DNA of 64,000 bases from Pseudoxanthomonas composti (GCF_004122095.1 NZ_SAWZ01000001.1:248001-312000), one strand, 5' to 3'. Shown: positions 26,454-37,493, numbered from the stretch's first letter. Notes: a model not told the origin generated them from the letters alone. A program made the numbers and translations.

Positions 26454-26471
26454 GGGTTCGATGCTCTTCGT

Positions 26472-26500
26472 TGAAAAGTCCGCGCACGAAGTGCGCGGGC
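26472..26500 (-). terminator. Hairpin between secD and secF (possible attenuator)
   Basis: Minus strand CCGCGCAC, loop TTC, GTGCGCGG, then ACTTTTC. The stem is perfect at eight bases with a short T run, so partial termination could lower secF relative to secD. Confidence 0.5.
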
Positions 26501-26518
26501 TCTTGCGAGGGACGCGTG

Positions 26519-28384
26519 TCAGATCGCCACGGACTGCAGCTTCTTGCGACGCGCGTAGATCAGCGTGGCGATGGCGCGCGAGACGGTGATGGCGGTGAAC
26601 ATCGAGGCGAAGATGCCGATGATCATCGTCAGCGCGAAGCCCTTGAGCGGGCCGGTGCCGAAGGCGTACAGCGCGATGCCCACGATCAGGCCGGTCAGGT
26701 TGGCATCGAGAATCGTGCCGCTGGCGCGCTCGTAGCCAGCCGCGATGGCGGTCTTGCCCGGCATGCCGGCGCGCAACTCCTCGCGGATGCGCTCGTTGAT
26801 CAGCACGTTAGCGTCCACCGACAGGCCCACCGACAGTGCCAGGCCGGCAAAGCCCGGCAGCGTCATGGTGGCGCCGAACAGCGACATCACCGAGACCACG
26901 ATCAGCAGGTTGAACAGCAGCGCAACCGAGGTGATCGCACCGAACACGCGGTAGTAGATGGTGAAGAACACCAGCGTGAACAGGAACGAGTAGACCACCG
27001 CCTTGATGCCGCGCTCGACGTTCTCCGCACCCAGGCTGGGGCCGATGACCGACTCCTCGACGAAGCTCATCGGCGCGGCCAGCGAACCGGCGCGCAGCAG
27101 GCGGGCCAGGTTGTCCGCCTCGGTCTTCTCCAGTCCCGTGGTCTGGAACTTCTTGCCGAACACGCCGGCGATGCGGGTCGGCGCAAGCGCTTCTTCCTTC
27201 ACCTTGACCGAGCGCACTTCCTTCCCATCGACCATGGTCACGGTGGGGATGCGCTCGATGTAGACCACCGACATCAGCTTGCCGACGTTGGCGCTGGTGA
27301 AGTCGAACATGCGCTGGCCGGCGGCGCTGTTCAGGGTGATGTCCACGCCCGGCAGGCCGTTCTGGTCCACGCCCACGCTGGCCCCCACCATCTGGTCGCC
27401 CGAGGCCAGCACGCGCTTGCTCAGCAGCACCGGCTGCCCGGTGTCGCGCACGGTGTACAGCTTGGCTTCCGGCGGCACGTTGCCGGTGCGCTGGGCATCG
27501 AAGGCATCGCCATCGACCACCGAGCGGAACTCCAGCGTGGCGGTGGCGCCGATGATGCGCTTGGCCGCGGCGGTGTCCTGCACGCCGGGCAGCTCGACCA
27601 CGATGCGGTCCTCGCCCTGGCGCTGGATGATCGGCTCGGCCACGCCCAACTCGTTGACGCGGTTGCGCAGCGTGGTCAGGTTCTGCTCGATGGCCTGGCC
27701 GGTCAGCGTGGCCAGCTCGCTCTGCGGCAGCGACACGGTCAGCCGCTCACCGCTGCCACCGAAATCCAGCGGCGCGCTGCCGGCCGAGGCCGGGGCCAGC
27801 GCGGAGGCCAGCGCCTGGCGCGCCTTGTCGGCATCGGCCGCATCGGCCAGGGTGATGGTCAGGGTGCCGGCGGCGTTGCGCTGCACCGCCTGGTAGCGCA
27901 CGCGCGCCTCGCGCAGCGCCACGCGGGCGTCCTCGACGAAGGCGTCCAGGCGCTTTTCCAGCGCGGCCTTCTGGTCCACCTGCAGCAGGAAGTGCACGCC
28001 GCCCTGCAGATCCAGGCCCAGCACCATGGGGCGCGCGCCCAGCTTGCTCAGCCAGTCCGGCACGGTCGAGGCCAGGTTGACGGCCACCACGTAGTTCTCG
28101 CCGAGCCGCTCACGCAGCACGTCGTTGGCCTTGCTCTGGGCGTCCAGGTTGCCCAGGCGCACCATCAGCGCGTCGCCCTCGACGGCCACCGACTTGGGCG
28201 TGATGCCTGCCGTTTTCAGGTCGGCCTGCACCCGATCGACCAGGGCCTGGTCAAGCGCGCCGCCGCGGTTGGCCAGGATCTGCACCGACGGGTCCTGCGG
28301 ATACAGGTTGGGCAAGGCGTAGATGGTGCTGAAGGCCAGCACCAGCAGGATCAGGACGTACTTCCAGCGAGGAAACTCGAGCAT
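26519..28384 (-). CDS. secD: Protein translocase subunit SecD
   Basis: 621 residues, normal length. N-terminal helix (WKYVLILLVLAFSTIYALPN), the D1 motif GLDLQGGVHFLL, a large periplasmic P1 region, and five C-terminal helices with GLALSVGLSVDANVLINERI. Functions with SecF in proton-driven late export steps. Downstream of yajC by 94 bases, in the usual gammaproteobacterial order. Confidence 0.97.
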   Translation of the reverse strand: MLEFPRWKYVLILLVLAFSTIYALPNLYPQDPSVQILANRGGALDQALVDRVQADLKTAGITPKSVAVEGDALMVRLGNLDAQSKANDVLRERLGENYVVAVNLASTVPDWLSKLGARPMVLGLDLQGGVHFLLQVDQKAALEKRLDAFVEDARVALREARVRYQAVQRNAAGTLTITLADAADADKARQALASALAPASAGSAPLDFGGSGERLTVSLPQSELATLTGQAIEQNLTTLRNRVNELGVAEPIIQRQGEDRIVVELPGVQDTAAAKRIIGATATLEFRSVVDGDAFDAQRTGNVPPEAKLYTVRDTGQPVLLSKRVLASGDQMVGASVGVDQNGLPGVDITLNSAAGQRMFDFTSANVGKLMSVVYIERIPTVTMVDGKEVRSVKVKEEALAPTRIAGVFGKKFQTTGLEKTEADNLARLLRAGSLAAPMSFVEESVIGPSLGAENVERGIKAVVYSFLFTLVFFTIYYRVFGAITSVALLFNLLIVVSVMSLFGATMTLPGFAGLALSVGLSVDANVLINERIREELRAGMPGKTAIAAGYERASGTILDANLTGLIVGIALYAFGTGPLKGFALTMIIGIFASMFTAITVSRAIATLIYARRKKLQSVAI

Positions 28385-28478
28385 TGAGAAAATTCCAGCA
28401 GATCGGGCCGGACGCGAGATGCGTCCGCAGCCCCTTGGCCGGGCCGCATCCCCTGCGGCCGGCCGTCCCGTGCGGCGC

Positions 28479-28823
28479 TTAGGCCGACTTCAAGGTGCCC
28501 TTGGGCAGCACGTTACCGACCGCGCCCTTCTGCACCCGCACCTTCACGCCGTCGGCGATCTCCACGGTCACGAAGTTCTCGCCGATCTCGGCCACCGTAC
28601 CGGCGATGCCGCCGGAGGTGATGACCTCATCGCCGCGGGCGATCTTGTCCAGCATCGCCTTGTGCTCCTTCTGCCGCTTCATCTGCGGGCGGATCATCAT
28701 GAAGTACATCACGGCGATCAGCACGACCGGGAAGATCAGCATGGACAGGCCGCCGCCCTGGGCAGGCGCGGCGCCGGCGGCCTGGGCCTGCGCGGTCGGG
28801 ATCAGGAAATCGAGAAAATTCAT
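28479..28823 (-). CDS. yajC: Preprotein translocase subunit YajC
   Basis: 114 residues: a short N-terminus with an Ala/Gln-rich segment, one membrane helix (LSMLIFPVVLIAVMYFMMI), then the conserved RPQMKRQKEHKAMLDKIARG and DEVITSGGIAGTVAEIGENF. YajC is an accessory of the SecDF complex. Located between tgt and secD. Confidence 0.96.
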   Translation of the reverse strand: MNFLDFLIPTAQAQAAGAAPAQGGGLSMLIFPVVLIAVMYFMMIRPQMKRQKEHKAMLDKIARGDEVITSGGIAGTVAEIGENFVTVEIADGVKVRVQKGAVGNVLPKGTLKSA

Positions 28824-28958
28824 TGTCTACAGGTCCATTGGGGCCAAAACAGCCGGAGAGTATGCCATGCCGGCGCACGGGCCGGCGCCCGGCGCCGGTG
28901 TGCAGGATCAAGACCGCCACCGTCCCGAAAAGGTTCCCGGCGCCCGCTGCGGGCGCCC

Positions 28959-31129
<2,171 letters not shown>

Positions 31130-31209
31130 CGCGGCAGATCGTGTGGGGTCGGCGCACTAGTGTAGCGGGCCGCCGCCTGCCAGCCTCCCCGGCGGCTTGT
31201 CATCCCCCG

Positions 31210-31250
31210 CCCGTCGCGAGGTGGCCGGACCTCGGCCACGCCGCGACGGG
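31210..31250 (-). terminator. Long two-tier hairpin after the effector gene
   Basis: Outer stem CCCGTCGCG / CGCGACGGG enclosing an inner GTGGCC / GGCCAC. It begins nine bases past the effector stop codon. There is no T run, so it may stabilise the mRNA end or assist Rho-dependent termination. Confidence 0.5.
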
Positions 31251-31258
31251 CCAACGAT

Positions 31259-32671
31259 TCAGTGGCGCATGCGCATCTGCGCCTCGAGCGCGGGGTTGCC
31301 CAGCGCCTGTGCCTGCCATTCGACCCGTTCCTTCCCTTGACGCTCGGCGGCGGCCTGCCACTGCGCGGTGCTGGCCTCCACCGGCTGCTGCAGCGCCTTG
31401 GTCACTTCCACGTGCGCGCGCTCGCGCGCGGCGAGCGGGGCGTCGGAGCCATCGACCACGAAGGCGCGGGTGCCGTCCTGGTTCATGGACACCCCACCTA
31501 CCGAGGGCATGCGCGCACTGGCCGCGGTCAGGGCCGCGGCCAGGCGCTCGCTTGCGGCATCGGGGGTGCGCCCCCTGGCCTGATCGAGCTCGCTGACGCC
31601 GGCATGGATCTGCAGATAGCGCTCATGCGCCGGATGGCCGGGCTGGCGCATGTCCGGCGCCGCTTGCGGACCTGACGCGCCGCGCCCGCGCTCGCCCCGC
31701 GCAGGCTCACCCGCCGGCAGCGGCGGCTGCAGTCGCTCGCGGATGTGCTCATAGGCATTGCGCGGAACGAGGAATGGGCCGTCTTTGACGATGCCGAAGG
31801 CATCGCCAGCCAGCGTCGCCCCGGCACGCAGCTCGCCAACATCCTCGCGATAGCGGCCGATCATCCGCGCGTTCTCGCTCGCGCGCGTGCGCATGGCCGG
31901 GTCGCCCAGCGCCGAAACATCGCGCTTGTAGTCGCCGTCGACGTTGAGGAAGTTGTGCATCATGTGGGAAGTGTTGACCGACGCCGCCAATGGATGATCC
32001 GGCGTCACCAGGTCCACGGCCCAGTTGTTGTGATACCCGCTGGCCTGCAGCTGGCCGATCTCCCGGGCGCTGGCGTAGATGCGCACCTGGCCATAGTGCG
32101 GGCTGGCCGCGCTTACCACATCGGCCGCCATGACGTGATTGATCATGCGGGGCGTGGCCTGCTCGGGAATGCGGTGGTCAAGGCTTGCCGCGCCATAGGG
32201 GTTGAACGCCTCCCCGCGCAGGTCGAAGTGATGCGCGGTGATCTGCGCCAGCGTGCCGCCGAGGGAATGGCCGGTGACGGTGACTTCGGGCGCGGGGACA
32301 TTTCTCTGATGCGCGTAGTCCTTCGCGCGCGCCTGAGCTTCTCGTGTCAACGCGATCGCATCGGCGGCCTGCTGATTGACACGGCTGAAGACCATGCCTC
32401 CATCGGTCAGCACGCCATCTTTCCATGCCTCTCGACCGAACTCGGTTCCACGATGCGCAACCACGATCTCACCCGTTTCCTCGCGCTGGAAAATCGTGCC
32501 CTGGTAACCCGATGGCTTGTCCGCGTGGGCAAGAATCCGGTAGCTCGCCCCGTCTTCCATGCGGACGACCTTGCCGACCAGCGCCCGCAGGTCGACATGC
32601 TCATTGCCCTTCTGGTCGCGCCCGTAACTGAAGTCCGCCAGGTCGGCGTATTGCTGGCTGCTGATGGTCAC
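31259..32671 (-). CDS. Lipase-type type IV secretion effector with XVIPCD
   Basis: 470 residues, no signal peptide. Residues 1-250 form a lipase class 3-like alpha/beta hydrolase: nucleophile Ser136 in VTGHSLGGTLAQ, probable Asp184 in AADVVSAAS, and His236 or His239 (SHMMHN). A Pro/Gly-rich linker (about 315-350) leads to a C-terminal domain (351-470) with the order of the Xanthomonas VirD4-interacting domain: HPAHERYLQIHAGVSELD, RGRTPDAASERLAAAL, RAFVVDGSD, and QQPVEAS. That domain docks antibacterial effectors on the type IV coupling protein. Its ATG overlaps the upstream lipoprotein gene by four bases, the immunity-effector layout. No secretion apparatus gene is in the window. Confidence 0.85.
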   Translation of the reverse strand: MTISSQQYADLADFSYGRDQKGNEHVDLRALVGKVVRMEDGASYRILAHADKPSGYQGTIFQREETGEIVVAHRGTEFGREAWKDGVLTDGGMVFSRVNQQAADAIALTREAQARAKDYAHQRNVPAPEVTVTGHSLGGTLAQITAHHFDLRGEAFNPYGAASLDHRIPEQATPRMINHVMAADVVSAASPHYGQVRIYASAREIGQLQASGYHNNWAVDLVTPDHPLAASVNTSHMMHNFLNVDGDYKRDVSALGDPAMRTRASENARMIGRYREDVGELRAGATLAGDAFGIVKDGPFLVPRNAYEHIRERLQPPLPAGEPARGERGRGASGPQAAPDMRQPGHPAHERYLQIHAGVSELDQARGRTPDAASERLAAALTAASARMPSVGGVSMNQDGTRAFVVDGSDAPLAARERAHVEVTKALQQPVEASTAQWQAAAERQGKERVEWQAQALGNPALEAQMRMRH

Positions 32672-33345
32672 GGCGTCGCCTCCTTCTCAGAAGCGAATGT
32701 CACCGTAAACAGGTCCGTGTCCTTGATCGATGGACCAAACTTGGACCGATCACTCTCTCCCGTATCGATCGGCTCGTACTGACTATCGCGATGCGAGTAA
32801 GAAATCTTGTTGAAGAACACTCGCTCGGTGGAAGCCGAGAGCAGCTTGTCATCGGGAATGCTGGGAATGAAGAGCGTTTCCTCATGCGCCCCAGTGGCCT
32901 TCATATGCACCCGGAACTGGATCAGCTTCCAGTGGCACACACCGCGGCCGGCATAGTCCTGGTCCAGCATCTGGTCGGCGTAGACCGTGCCGACATATTC
33001 GGTCTCGGAGATCTTCTGCAGCGGGATCTCCACGTCATCGGTGGGCACCGGGGCGGTGCGGCCGCCGGGGTTGTCCTTCGGCGGGCTCAGGCACTCCTTG
33101 TTGACCACGTCGTACTGCGCCAGCGCCTTCATCCAGGCGAAGGGTCCCGGCGCATCCTTGAGGGTCATGGTGATGCGATAGGCATCCTTCGGCGCGGGGT
33201 TGCGCGCGGACGCAGGCGCACCGCCCTGGTCGGCAGTGGATGAGATCACGGCATTCATATCGGTCCTTGAATCCGGAGGGGAGCAGGCAGCCAGGGCGAG
33301 CAGCATCGCGGTGGCGGCAAACGAACGGGGCTGATTACGCGTCAT
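32668..33345 (-). CDS. Lipoprotein, probable immunity partner of the lipase effector
   Basis: 225 residues from the ATG at 33345, with GGAAGGA upstream. Lipoprotein signal with lipobox LAAC (Cys22). The mature protein has a Ser/Ala linker then a domain with KDAYRITMTLKDAPGPFAWM, YADQMLDQDYAGRGVCHWKL and FRVHMKATG. I recognise no enzyme. Periplasmic location, the gene order and the ATGA overlap with the effector match type IV lipase immunity lipoproteins, which must block the toxin in the periplasm. Codons near the 3' end (32690-32860) are AT-richer than the chromosomal average, consistent with acquisition. Confidence 0.78.
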   Translation of the reverse strand: MTRNQPRSFAATAMLLALAACSPPDSRTDMNAVISSTADQGGAPASARNPAPKDAYRITMTLKDAPGPFAWMKALAQYDVVNKECLSPPKDNPGGRTAPVPTDDVEIPLQKISETEYVGTVYADQMLDQDYAGRGVCHWKLIQFRVHMKATGAHEETLFIPSIPDDKLLSASTERVFFNKISYSHRDSQYEPIDTGESDRSKFGPSIKDTDLFTVTFASEKEATP

Positions 33346-33523
33346 GGGGGGTCCTTCCGCGGAGCATCGACAAGCCTTGGACGCATGGTTCCAACCAAGG
33401 AACGCCGTGTCAAATCCAGGCGTGGCACGGCATGGCCCTGCGCTGACGCGATCCACCCAGGCGCCAGGACCTGAGGGGCTTAGCGCGACGTCGCATGTAA
33501 CCCCTAGCGGACACACCGCGCGC

Positions 33524-33955
33524 TCAGCGCTCGAACTTGGTCGACAGAATGATCGAAGACGTCGTGCGCTCCACGCCGTCGATGCTGCCGATGCGGTCGG
33601 TCAGCTCGTCCAGCTCGCCGACGGTGGGCGCCATGCCGATGGCGATCAGGTCATGCGGGCCGCTGACCGAGTGCAGCGCGCGCACCTGGGCGATGGCACG
33701 CAGGGCGTTGGTCACGGCCACCATCTGCTTGGGACGCACGGTGATCAGGATGTGCGCACGGATATGCCCATGCTCGACATCGTCGCGCAGGCGCACGCTG
33801 TAGCCTGCAATCACGCCTTGACGCTCCAGTTTCTCCAGCCGGCTTTGCGCGGTAGTGCGCGATACGCCGAGGCGGCGGGCGATCTCGGCCACCGGCGCGC
33901 GCGCATCCTCGCGCAGCAGTGCCAGCAGGGCCTGATCTGAGGCGGAGATCGTCAT
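33524..33955 (-). CDS. Lrp/AsnC family transcriptional regulator
   Basis: 143 residues: N-terminal helix-turn-helix (LLREDARAPVAEIARRLGVS, then RTTAQSRLEKLERQGVIAGY) and C-terminal RAM ligand-binding domain (HILITVRPKQMVAVTNALRA, GPHDLIAIGM). Lrp/AsnC proteins form octamers that sense amino acids. It is divergent from an aminotransferase gene with a 172-base shared upstream region, the standard sign that it controls that gene and itself. Confidence 0.93.
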   Translation of the reverse strand: MTISASDQALLALLREDARAPVAEIARRLGVSRTTAQSRLEKLERQGVIAGYSVRLRDDVEHGHIRAHILITVRPKQMVAVTNALRAIAQVRALHSVSGPHDLIAIGMAPTVGELDELTDRIGSIDGVERTTSSIILSTKFER

Positions 33956-33970
33956 AGTGTCAGTTCTCGC

Positions 33971-33985
33971 TCGTCGTTTCGACGA
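33971..33985. promoter_or_regulatory. Inverted repeat upstream of lrp (candidate operator)
   Basis: TCGTCG-TTT-CGACGA, a perfect six-base dyad 16 bases before the regulator start, in an AT-richer stretch. Lrp-family proteins bind imperfect dyads of about 15 bases, so this suits autoregulation. Confidence 0.45.
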
Positions 33986-34127
33986 AAAAGCCGGTGAATT
34001 CGCTCAGATCATACCTGCCAATGCGAGTCACGGGCCGCCAATAATGCAGGGAAGTCTGCGTTTCCCATGCCGTGCGATGCCCGAGCGGGTTCGCGGGCGC
34101 CCCGCCCATTCGAACGATGAGGTCTGC

Positions 34128-35627
34128 ATGTCCGTGATCGCTCCCCTTGCCCCGCTGCGCACCCGCGCCGGGACCCGTCTGACCACTGGCCTGGACGATG
34201 CCACCCTGGAGCGCCTGGCCGCGGGCCACCCGGACCTGGGCCGCGCGATCGCTGCCGCCGCCGACCGCTTTGCGGGATTGTCGGCCGAATTCGGCGACCT
34301 GCTGGACCTTGACGAGGCCGAGCAGATCGCCCACGTGCAGGGCGGCTACGTGAATTTCTACGCCGATGATGCCGTGAACCCTTACGTCGCCCTGGCCGCC
34401 TGCGGGCCGTGGGTGGTCACGCTGAAGGGCGCGGTGCTGTTCGATGCCGGTGGCTACGGGATGATCGGCTTCGGCCATACCCCGCCGGAGGTGATCGCGG
34501 CGATGGCGCAACCGCAGGCCATGGCCAACATCATGACCCCTAGTCTGTCGCAGCTGCGCTTCGATAAGGCCATGCGCGCGGAGATCGGCCACACCCGCAA
34601 GGACGGCTGCCCGTTCGCCAGGTTCCTGTGTCTGAACTCGGGTTCGGAATCGGTCGGCCTGGCCACGCGCATCGTCGACATCAACGCCAAGTTGATGACC
34701 GACCCTGGTGCCCGCCACGCCGGCCGCACCATCAAGCGCGTGGTGGTCAAGGGCAGCTTCCATGGCCGCACCGACCTGCCGGGCCTGTATTCGGACTCCA
34801 CCCGCAAGACCTACACCCAGCACCTGGCCAGCTACCGCGGCGAGAACTCGGTGATCGCTGTGCCGCCATACGACGAGGCGGCGCTGCGCAAGGTCTTCGC
34901 CGACGCCGATCAGCAGGGCTGGTTTATCGAGGCGGTGTTCCTGGAGCCGGTGATGGGTGAAGGCGACCCCGGTCGCGCACTTCCGGCCGCCTTCTACGCG
35001 GTGGCGCGCGAGCTGACCCGCGAGCACGGCAGCCTGCTGCTGGTGGATTCCATCCAGGCCGGGCTGCGGGCGCATGGCGTGCTGTCGGTGGTGGATTACC
35101 CGGGCTTCGAAGGACTGGAGGTGCCGGACATGGAAACCTATTCCAAGGCCCTCAACGCCGCGCAGTACCCGCTGTCGGTGCTGGCCGTGACCGAGCGCAC
35201 CGCGCAGCTGTATCGCAAGGGCGTGTACGGCAACACCATGACCAGCAACCCGCGCGCCCTGGACACGGCCTGCGCGACGCTGGCCCTGCTGACGCCGCAG
35301 GTGCGCGAGAACATCCGCAAGCGCGGTGCGCAGGCGGTGGCCAAGCTGGAGAAGCTCAAGGGCGAGCTGGGCGGTCTGATCACCAATGTGCAGGGCACCG
35401 GCCTGCTGTTCTCCTGCGAGCTGGCGCCGCAGTTCAAGTGCTACGGCGCCGGCTCCACCGAGGAATGGCTGCGCCAGCGCGGTCTCAACGTGATCCACGG
35501 CGGCGCCAACTCGCTGCGCTTCACCCCGCACTTCAACCTGGACGAGGCCGAGCTGGACCTGCTGGTGTCGATGGTGGGCCAGGCCTTGCGCGAAGGTCCG
35601 CGCCAGCAGCAGGCCGCAGCCGCCTGA
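34128..35627 (+). CDS. Class III PLP-dependent aminotransferase
   Basis: 499 residues from the ATG at 34128, preceded by GATGAGG. Class III fold: LCLNSGSESVGLATRIVDIN for cofactor phosphate, Asp307 in LLVDSIQAG (pairs with the PLP nitrogen), and the Schiff-base Lys340 in METYSKALNAAQYPLSVLAV. It is longer at the N-terminus than GABA or ornithine transaminases. The amino donor is unknown; control by the adjacent Lrp-type regulator suggests an amino acid such as lysine or a branched or basic amino acid. Followed by a strong terminator. Confidence 0.88.
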   Translation: MSVIAPLAPLRTRAGTRLTTGLDDATLERLAAGHPDLGRAIAAAADRFAGLSAEFGDLLDLDEAEQIAHVQGGYVNFYADDAVNPYVALAACGPWVVTLKGAVLFDAGGYGMIGFGHTPPEVIAAMAQPQAMANIMTPSLSQLRFDKAMRAEIGHTRKDGCPFARFLCLNSGSESVGLATRIVDINAKLMTDPGARHAGRTIKRVVVKGSFHGRTDLPGLYSDSTRKTYTQHLASYRGENSVIAVPPYDEAALRKVFADADQQGWFIEAVFLEPVMGEGDPGRALPAAFYAVARELTREHGSLLLVDSIQAGLRAHGVLSVVDYPGFEGLEVPDMETYSKALNAAQYPLSVLAVTERTAQLYRKGVYGNTMTSNPRALDTACATLALLTPQVRENIRKRGAQAVAKLEKLKGELGGLITNVQGTGLLFSCELAPQFKCYGAGSTEEWLRQRGLNVIHGGANSLRFTPHFNLDEAELDLLVSMVGQALREGPRQQQAAAA

Positions 35628-35659
35628 CCCACCGCGCCGTCTGCAGCCCAGTGTGAAAC

Positions 35660-35690
35660 GAAGGCCCGCGCGATGCGGGCCTTCGCTTTG
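35660..35690 (+). terminator. Rho-independent terminator of the aminotransferase gene
   Basis: GAAGGCCCGC / GCGGGCCTTC, ten-base stem, five-base loop, then GCTTTG. A weak T run but a stable stem. Confidence 0.75.
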
Positions 35691-35781
35691 AGAGATTTTG
35701 AGTAACCCTGAAAGCATCCCATGTCCATGCGGATCTATCAGGGTGAAAATGGATCTTCGGGGCTTTTGTAAAGCGTGCGCG

Positions 35782-36489
35782 TCAGATCGGCACGGCGGTC
35801 AGCTTGCGGCGCAGGAAATTGGTGATGGCGTGACGCGTGGACTTGCCGCGCCAGGATGCCCAGCACAGGTGGGAGCCGAAGGCGACCGTCCCCGCCTTCT
35901 GTCCCAGCCCGAACCAGGTCCGGTCGGGATGGAACTGATCGCGCGCCGGGAAAGAGAGGTCCTGAAAACGCGCGCGATTGGCCTGGTAGAACACCGTCAT
36001 GCCGCGCGGCCCGGAGATCATCGGGATCTTGCGGTGGTCCTCCAGCGTATCCGGCGCGTGCGCGGTGAAGACGTGTTCGATGAAGGCGGCCCAGAACGGA
36101 TGCCCGGGGCGCGAGCCAAAAACGGCATTGCCGATCTTGAACGCCTGCCCACCCACCGCGCCCTCCTCGATCGGCAGCACGCAGGCTTGGGACATGATCG
36201 AGCGGTCCGGTGGCTTGAGCAGCTTGTAGTCGGTATCGAAGTAGAAGCCTCCCTGCGCGTGCATGTAGGCGCAGCGGGCGATGTCGGCCTTCATCACGCC
36301 GAAGCCGATGGCCTCGTAGCGCTCGGCAAACTGCGGGAAGGCCCGGCGCATCAACTCGGCATTGTCCGCGTCGTCCCAGAGTTGGCCGCGCCAGTCGGGC
36401 AACAGGCGCTGCAGGCGCCGCTGCACGCGGCGCTCTTCCCACAGCAGGATCTTGGTGGGCGCGGTCATGTGGAAGATCTTCGGAATCAT
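35782..36489 (-). CDS. Glycosyltransferase family 32 (OCH1-like sugar-binding region)
   Basis: 235 residues from the ATG at 36489, chosen because AAGGAG lies eight bases before it; an ATG at 36507 is less well served. It opens MIPKIFHMTAP, typical of GT32 (IPKIIHQ in yeast Och1), and has the DxD donor-sugar motif in GGFYFDTDYKLLKP. No signal peptide or membrane helix. It probably adds a hexose to lipopolysaccharide or another surface glycan. It stands alone, with no other glycan genes adjacent. Confidence 0.87.
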   Translation of the reverse strand: MIPKIFHMTAPTKILLWEERRVQRRLQRLLPDWRGQLWDDADNAELMRRAFPQFAERYEAIGFGVMKADIARCAYMHAQGGFYFDTDYKLLKPPDRSIMSQACVLPIEEGAVGGQAFKIGNAVFGSRPGHPFWAAFIEHVFTAHAPDTLEDHRKIPMISGPRGMTVFYQANRARFQDLSFPARDQFHPDRTWFGLGQKAGTVAFGSHLCWASWRGKSTRHAITNFLRRKLTAVPI

Positions 36490-36554
36490 CCTGCTCACTC
36501 CTTGCATGACGACAGGTCCGACACCCTGGGCGTGCCGACCGCATCCGGTACTTC

Positions 36555-36580
36555 GCGCTGGCCGACAGGGCCGGCGCTAC
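36555..36580 (-). repeat. GTAG-type REP-like hairpin
   Basis: Minus strand GTAG followed by CGCCGGCC, loop CTGTC, GGCCAGCG (one mismatch in the stem). A GTAG tetranucleotide at the hairpin foot is the hallmark of the REP family known in Stenotrophomonas. Only one such copy was noticed here. Confidence 0.4.
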
Positions 36581-36682
36581 CGGTACAGCACTTACGCAGT
36601 GAAGCTCGGTTACGTCCTATGCCGCGTTTCAAGCTCCTTCAGTCAGCCCAACGCCGAACCGTGGTTCGCCCGGCCACGTCGG

Positions 36683-37294
36683 TCACTTGCCTTGCGCGGC
36701 GGCGCGCTGCATGGCCGCGGCAATCACCGCCCTGGCCTCGGCCGCATCGCCCCAGCCGGCCAGTTCGACCGTGTTGCGGCCCTGCGGCAGGTCCTTGTAG
36801 ACACGGAAGAAGGCTTCCAGGCGCGCACGCTCGGCCTGGGGAAGGTCGGCCAGGTCGCGGATGCCGGCGTAGCTGGGATCGATCCTGTCGGTCGGCACGC
36901 CGATGATCTTCTCGTCCTGCTGGCCCTTGTCGCGCATCCGCAGGACCCCGATCGGACGGAAGCCGATCAGCACACCGGGGTGCAGCGGCTCGCGCGTGAG
37001 CACCAGCGCGTCCAGCGGATCGTGGTCGCCGGCGAGCGTGCTGGGCATGGAGCCGTAGTTGGCCGGGTACGCCACCGGCATGGACAGGAAGCGATCGACG
37101 AAGATCAGCCCGTCCTCCCCGGTCTCGTACTTGGTGAAGCTCCCCGCCGGAATCTCCACCAGCACCACGGCTTCCTCCGGCGCTGCCTTGGGCTGCGCGG
37201 CATGCAGCGGGTTGCGGATGAAATCCGAGGGACCGGACCACGCGGGTGCGGCAACAAGCGCCAGGGCGGCGCAGAAGGCAAAGCGGAGTCGCAT
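36683..37294 (-). CDS. ppa: Inorganic pyrophosphatase with signal peptide (exported)
   Basis: 203 residues from the ATG at 37294; a longer start at 37324 is possible. A signal peptide precedes the enzyme (MRLRFAFCAALALVAAPAWS). The mature part is a family I soluble pyrophosphatase: FTKYE, FVDRFLSMPVAYPANYGSMP, then DHDPLDALVL (usual motif DGDPLD), and EKIIGVP. Housekeeping PPase is cytoplasmic, so a periplasmic copy beside phytase and phosphoesterase genes would hydrolyse external pyrophosphate for phosphate scavenging. Confidence 0.85.
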   Translation of the reverse strand: MRLRFAFCAALALVAAPAWSGPSDFIRNPLHAAQPKAAPEEAVVLVEIPAGSFTKYETGEDGLIFVDRFLSMPVAYPANYGSMPSTLAGDHDPLDALVLTREPLHPGVLIGFRPIGVLRMRDKGQQDEKIIGVPTDRIDPSYAGIRDLADLPQAERARLEAFFRVYKDLPQGRNTVELAGWGDAAEARAVIAAAMQRAAAQGK

Positions 37295-37411
37295 GGCAGC
37301 GCCTTTGGGGTGGAGGTGAGTCATGGAGATGGTAGGCGGCGAAGCAGGCGTCGCAGCAGCAATGGCACCTGGAGCTTGGGGTCGACTCTGTGAGAGTGAA
37401 GTCTGTGGGAG

Positions 37412-37442
37412 CGCCGCCAGCAGTCCTGCGCAGCTGGCGGCG
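37412..37442. repeat. Hairpin between phosphoesterase and pyrophosphatase genes
   Basis: CGCCGCCAG / CTGGCGGCG, nine-base perfect stem with a thirteen-base loop, next to GTGGGAG, the same foot seen in the REP-like hairpins at 15.5 and 43.6 kb. No T run. Confidence 0.5.
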
Positions 37443-37493
37443 ACAGGGGAATGACGACAGCACTGCCGCGGCGCATGGCCGCAGGCCAGCGCC

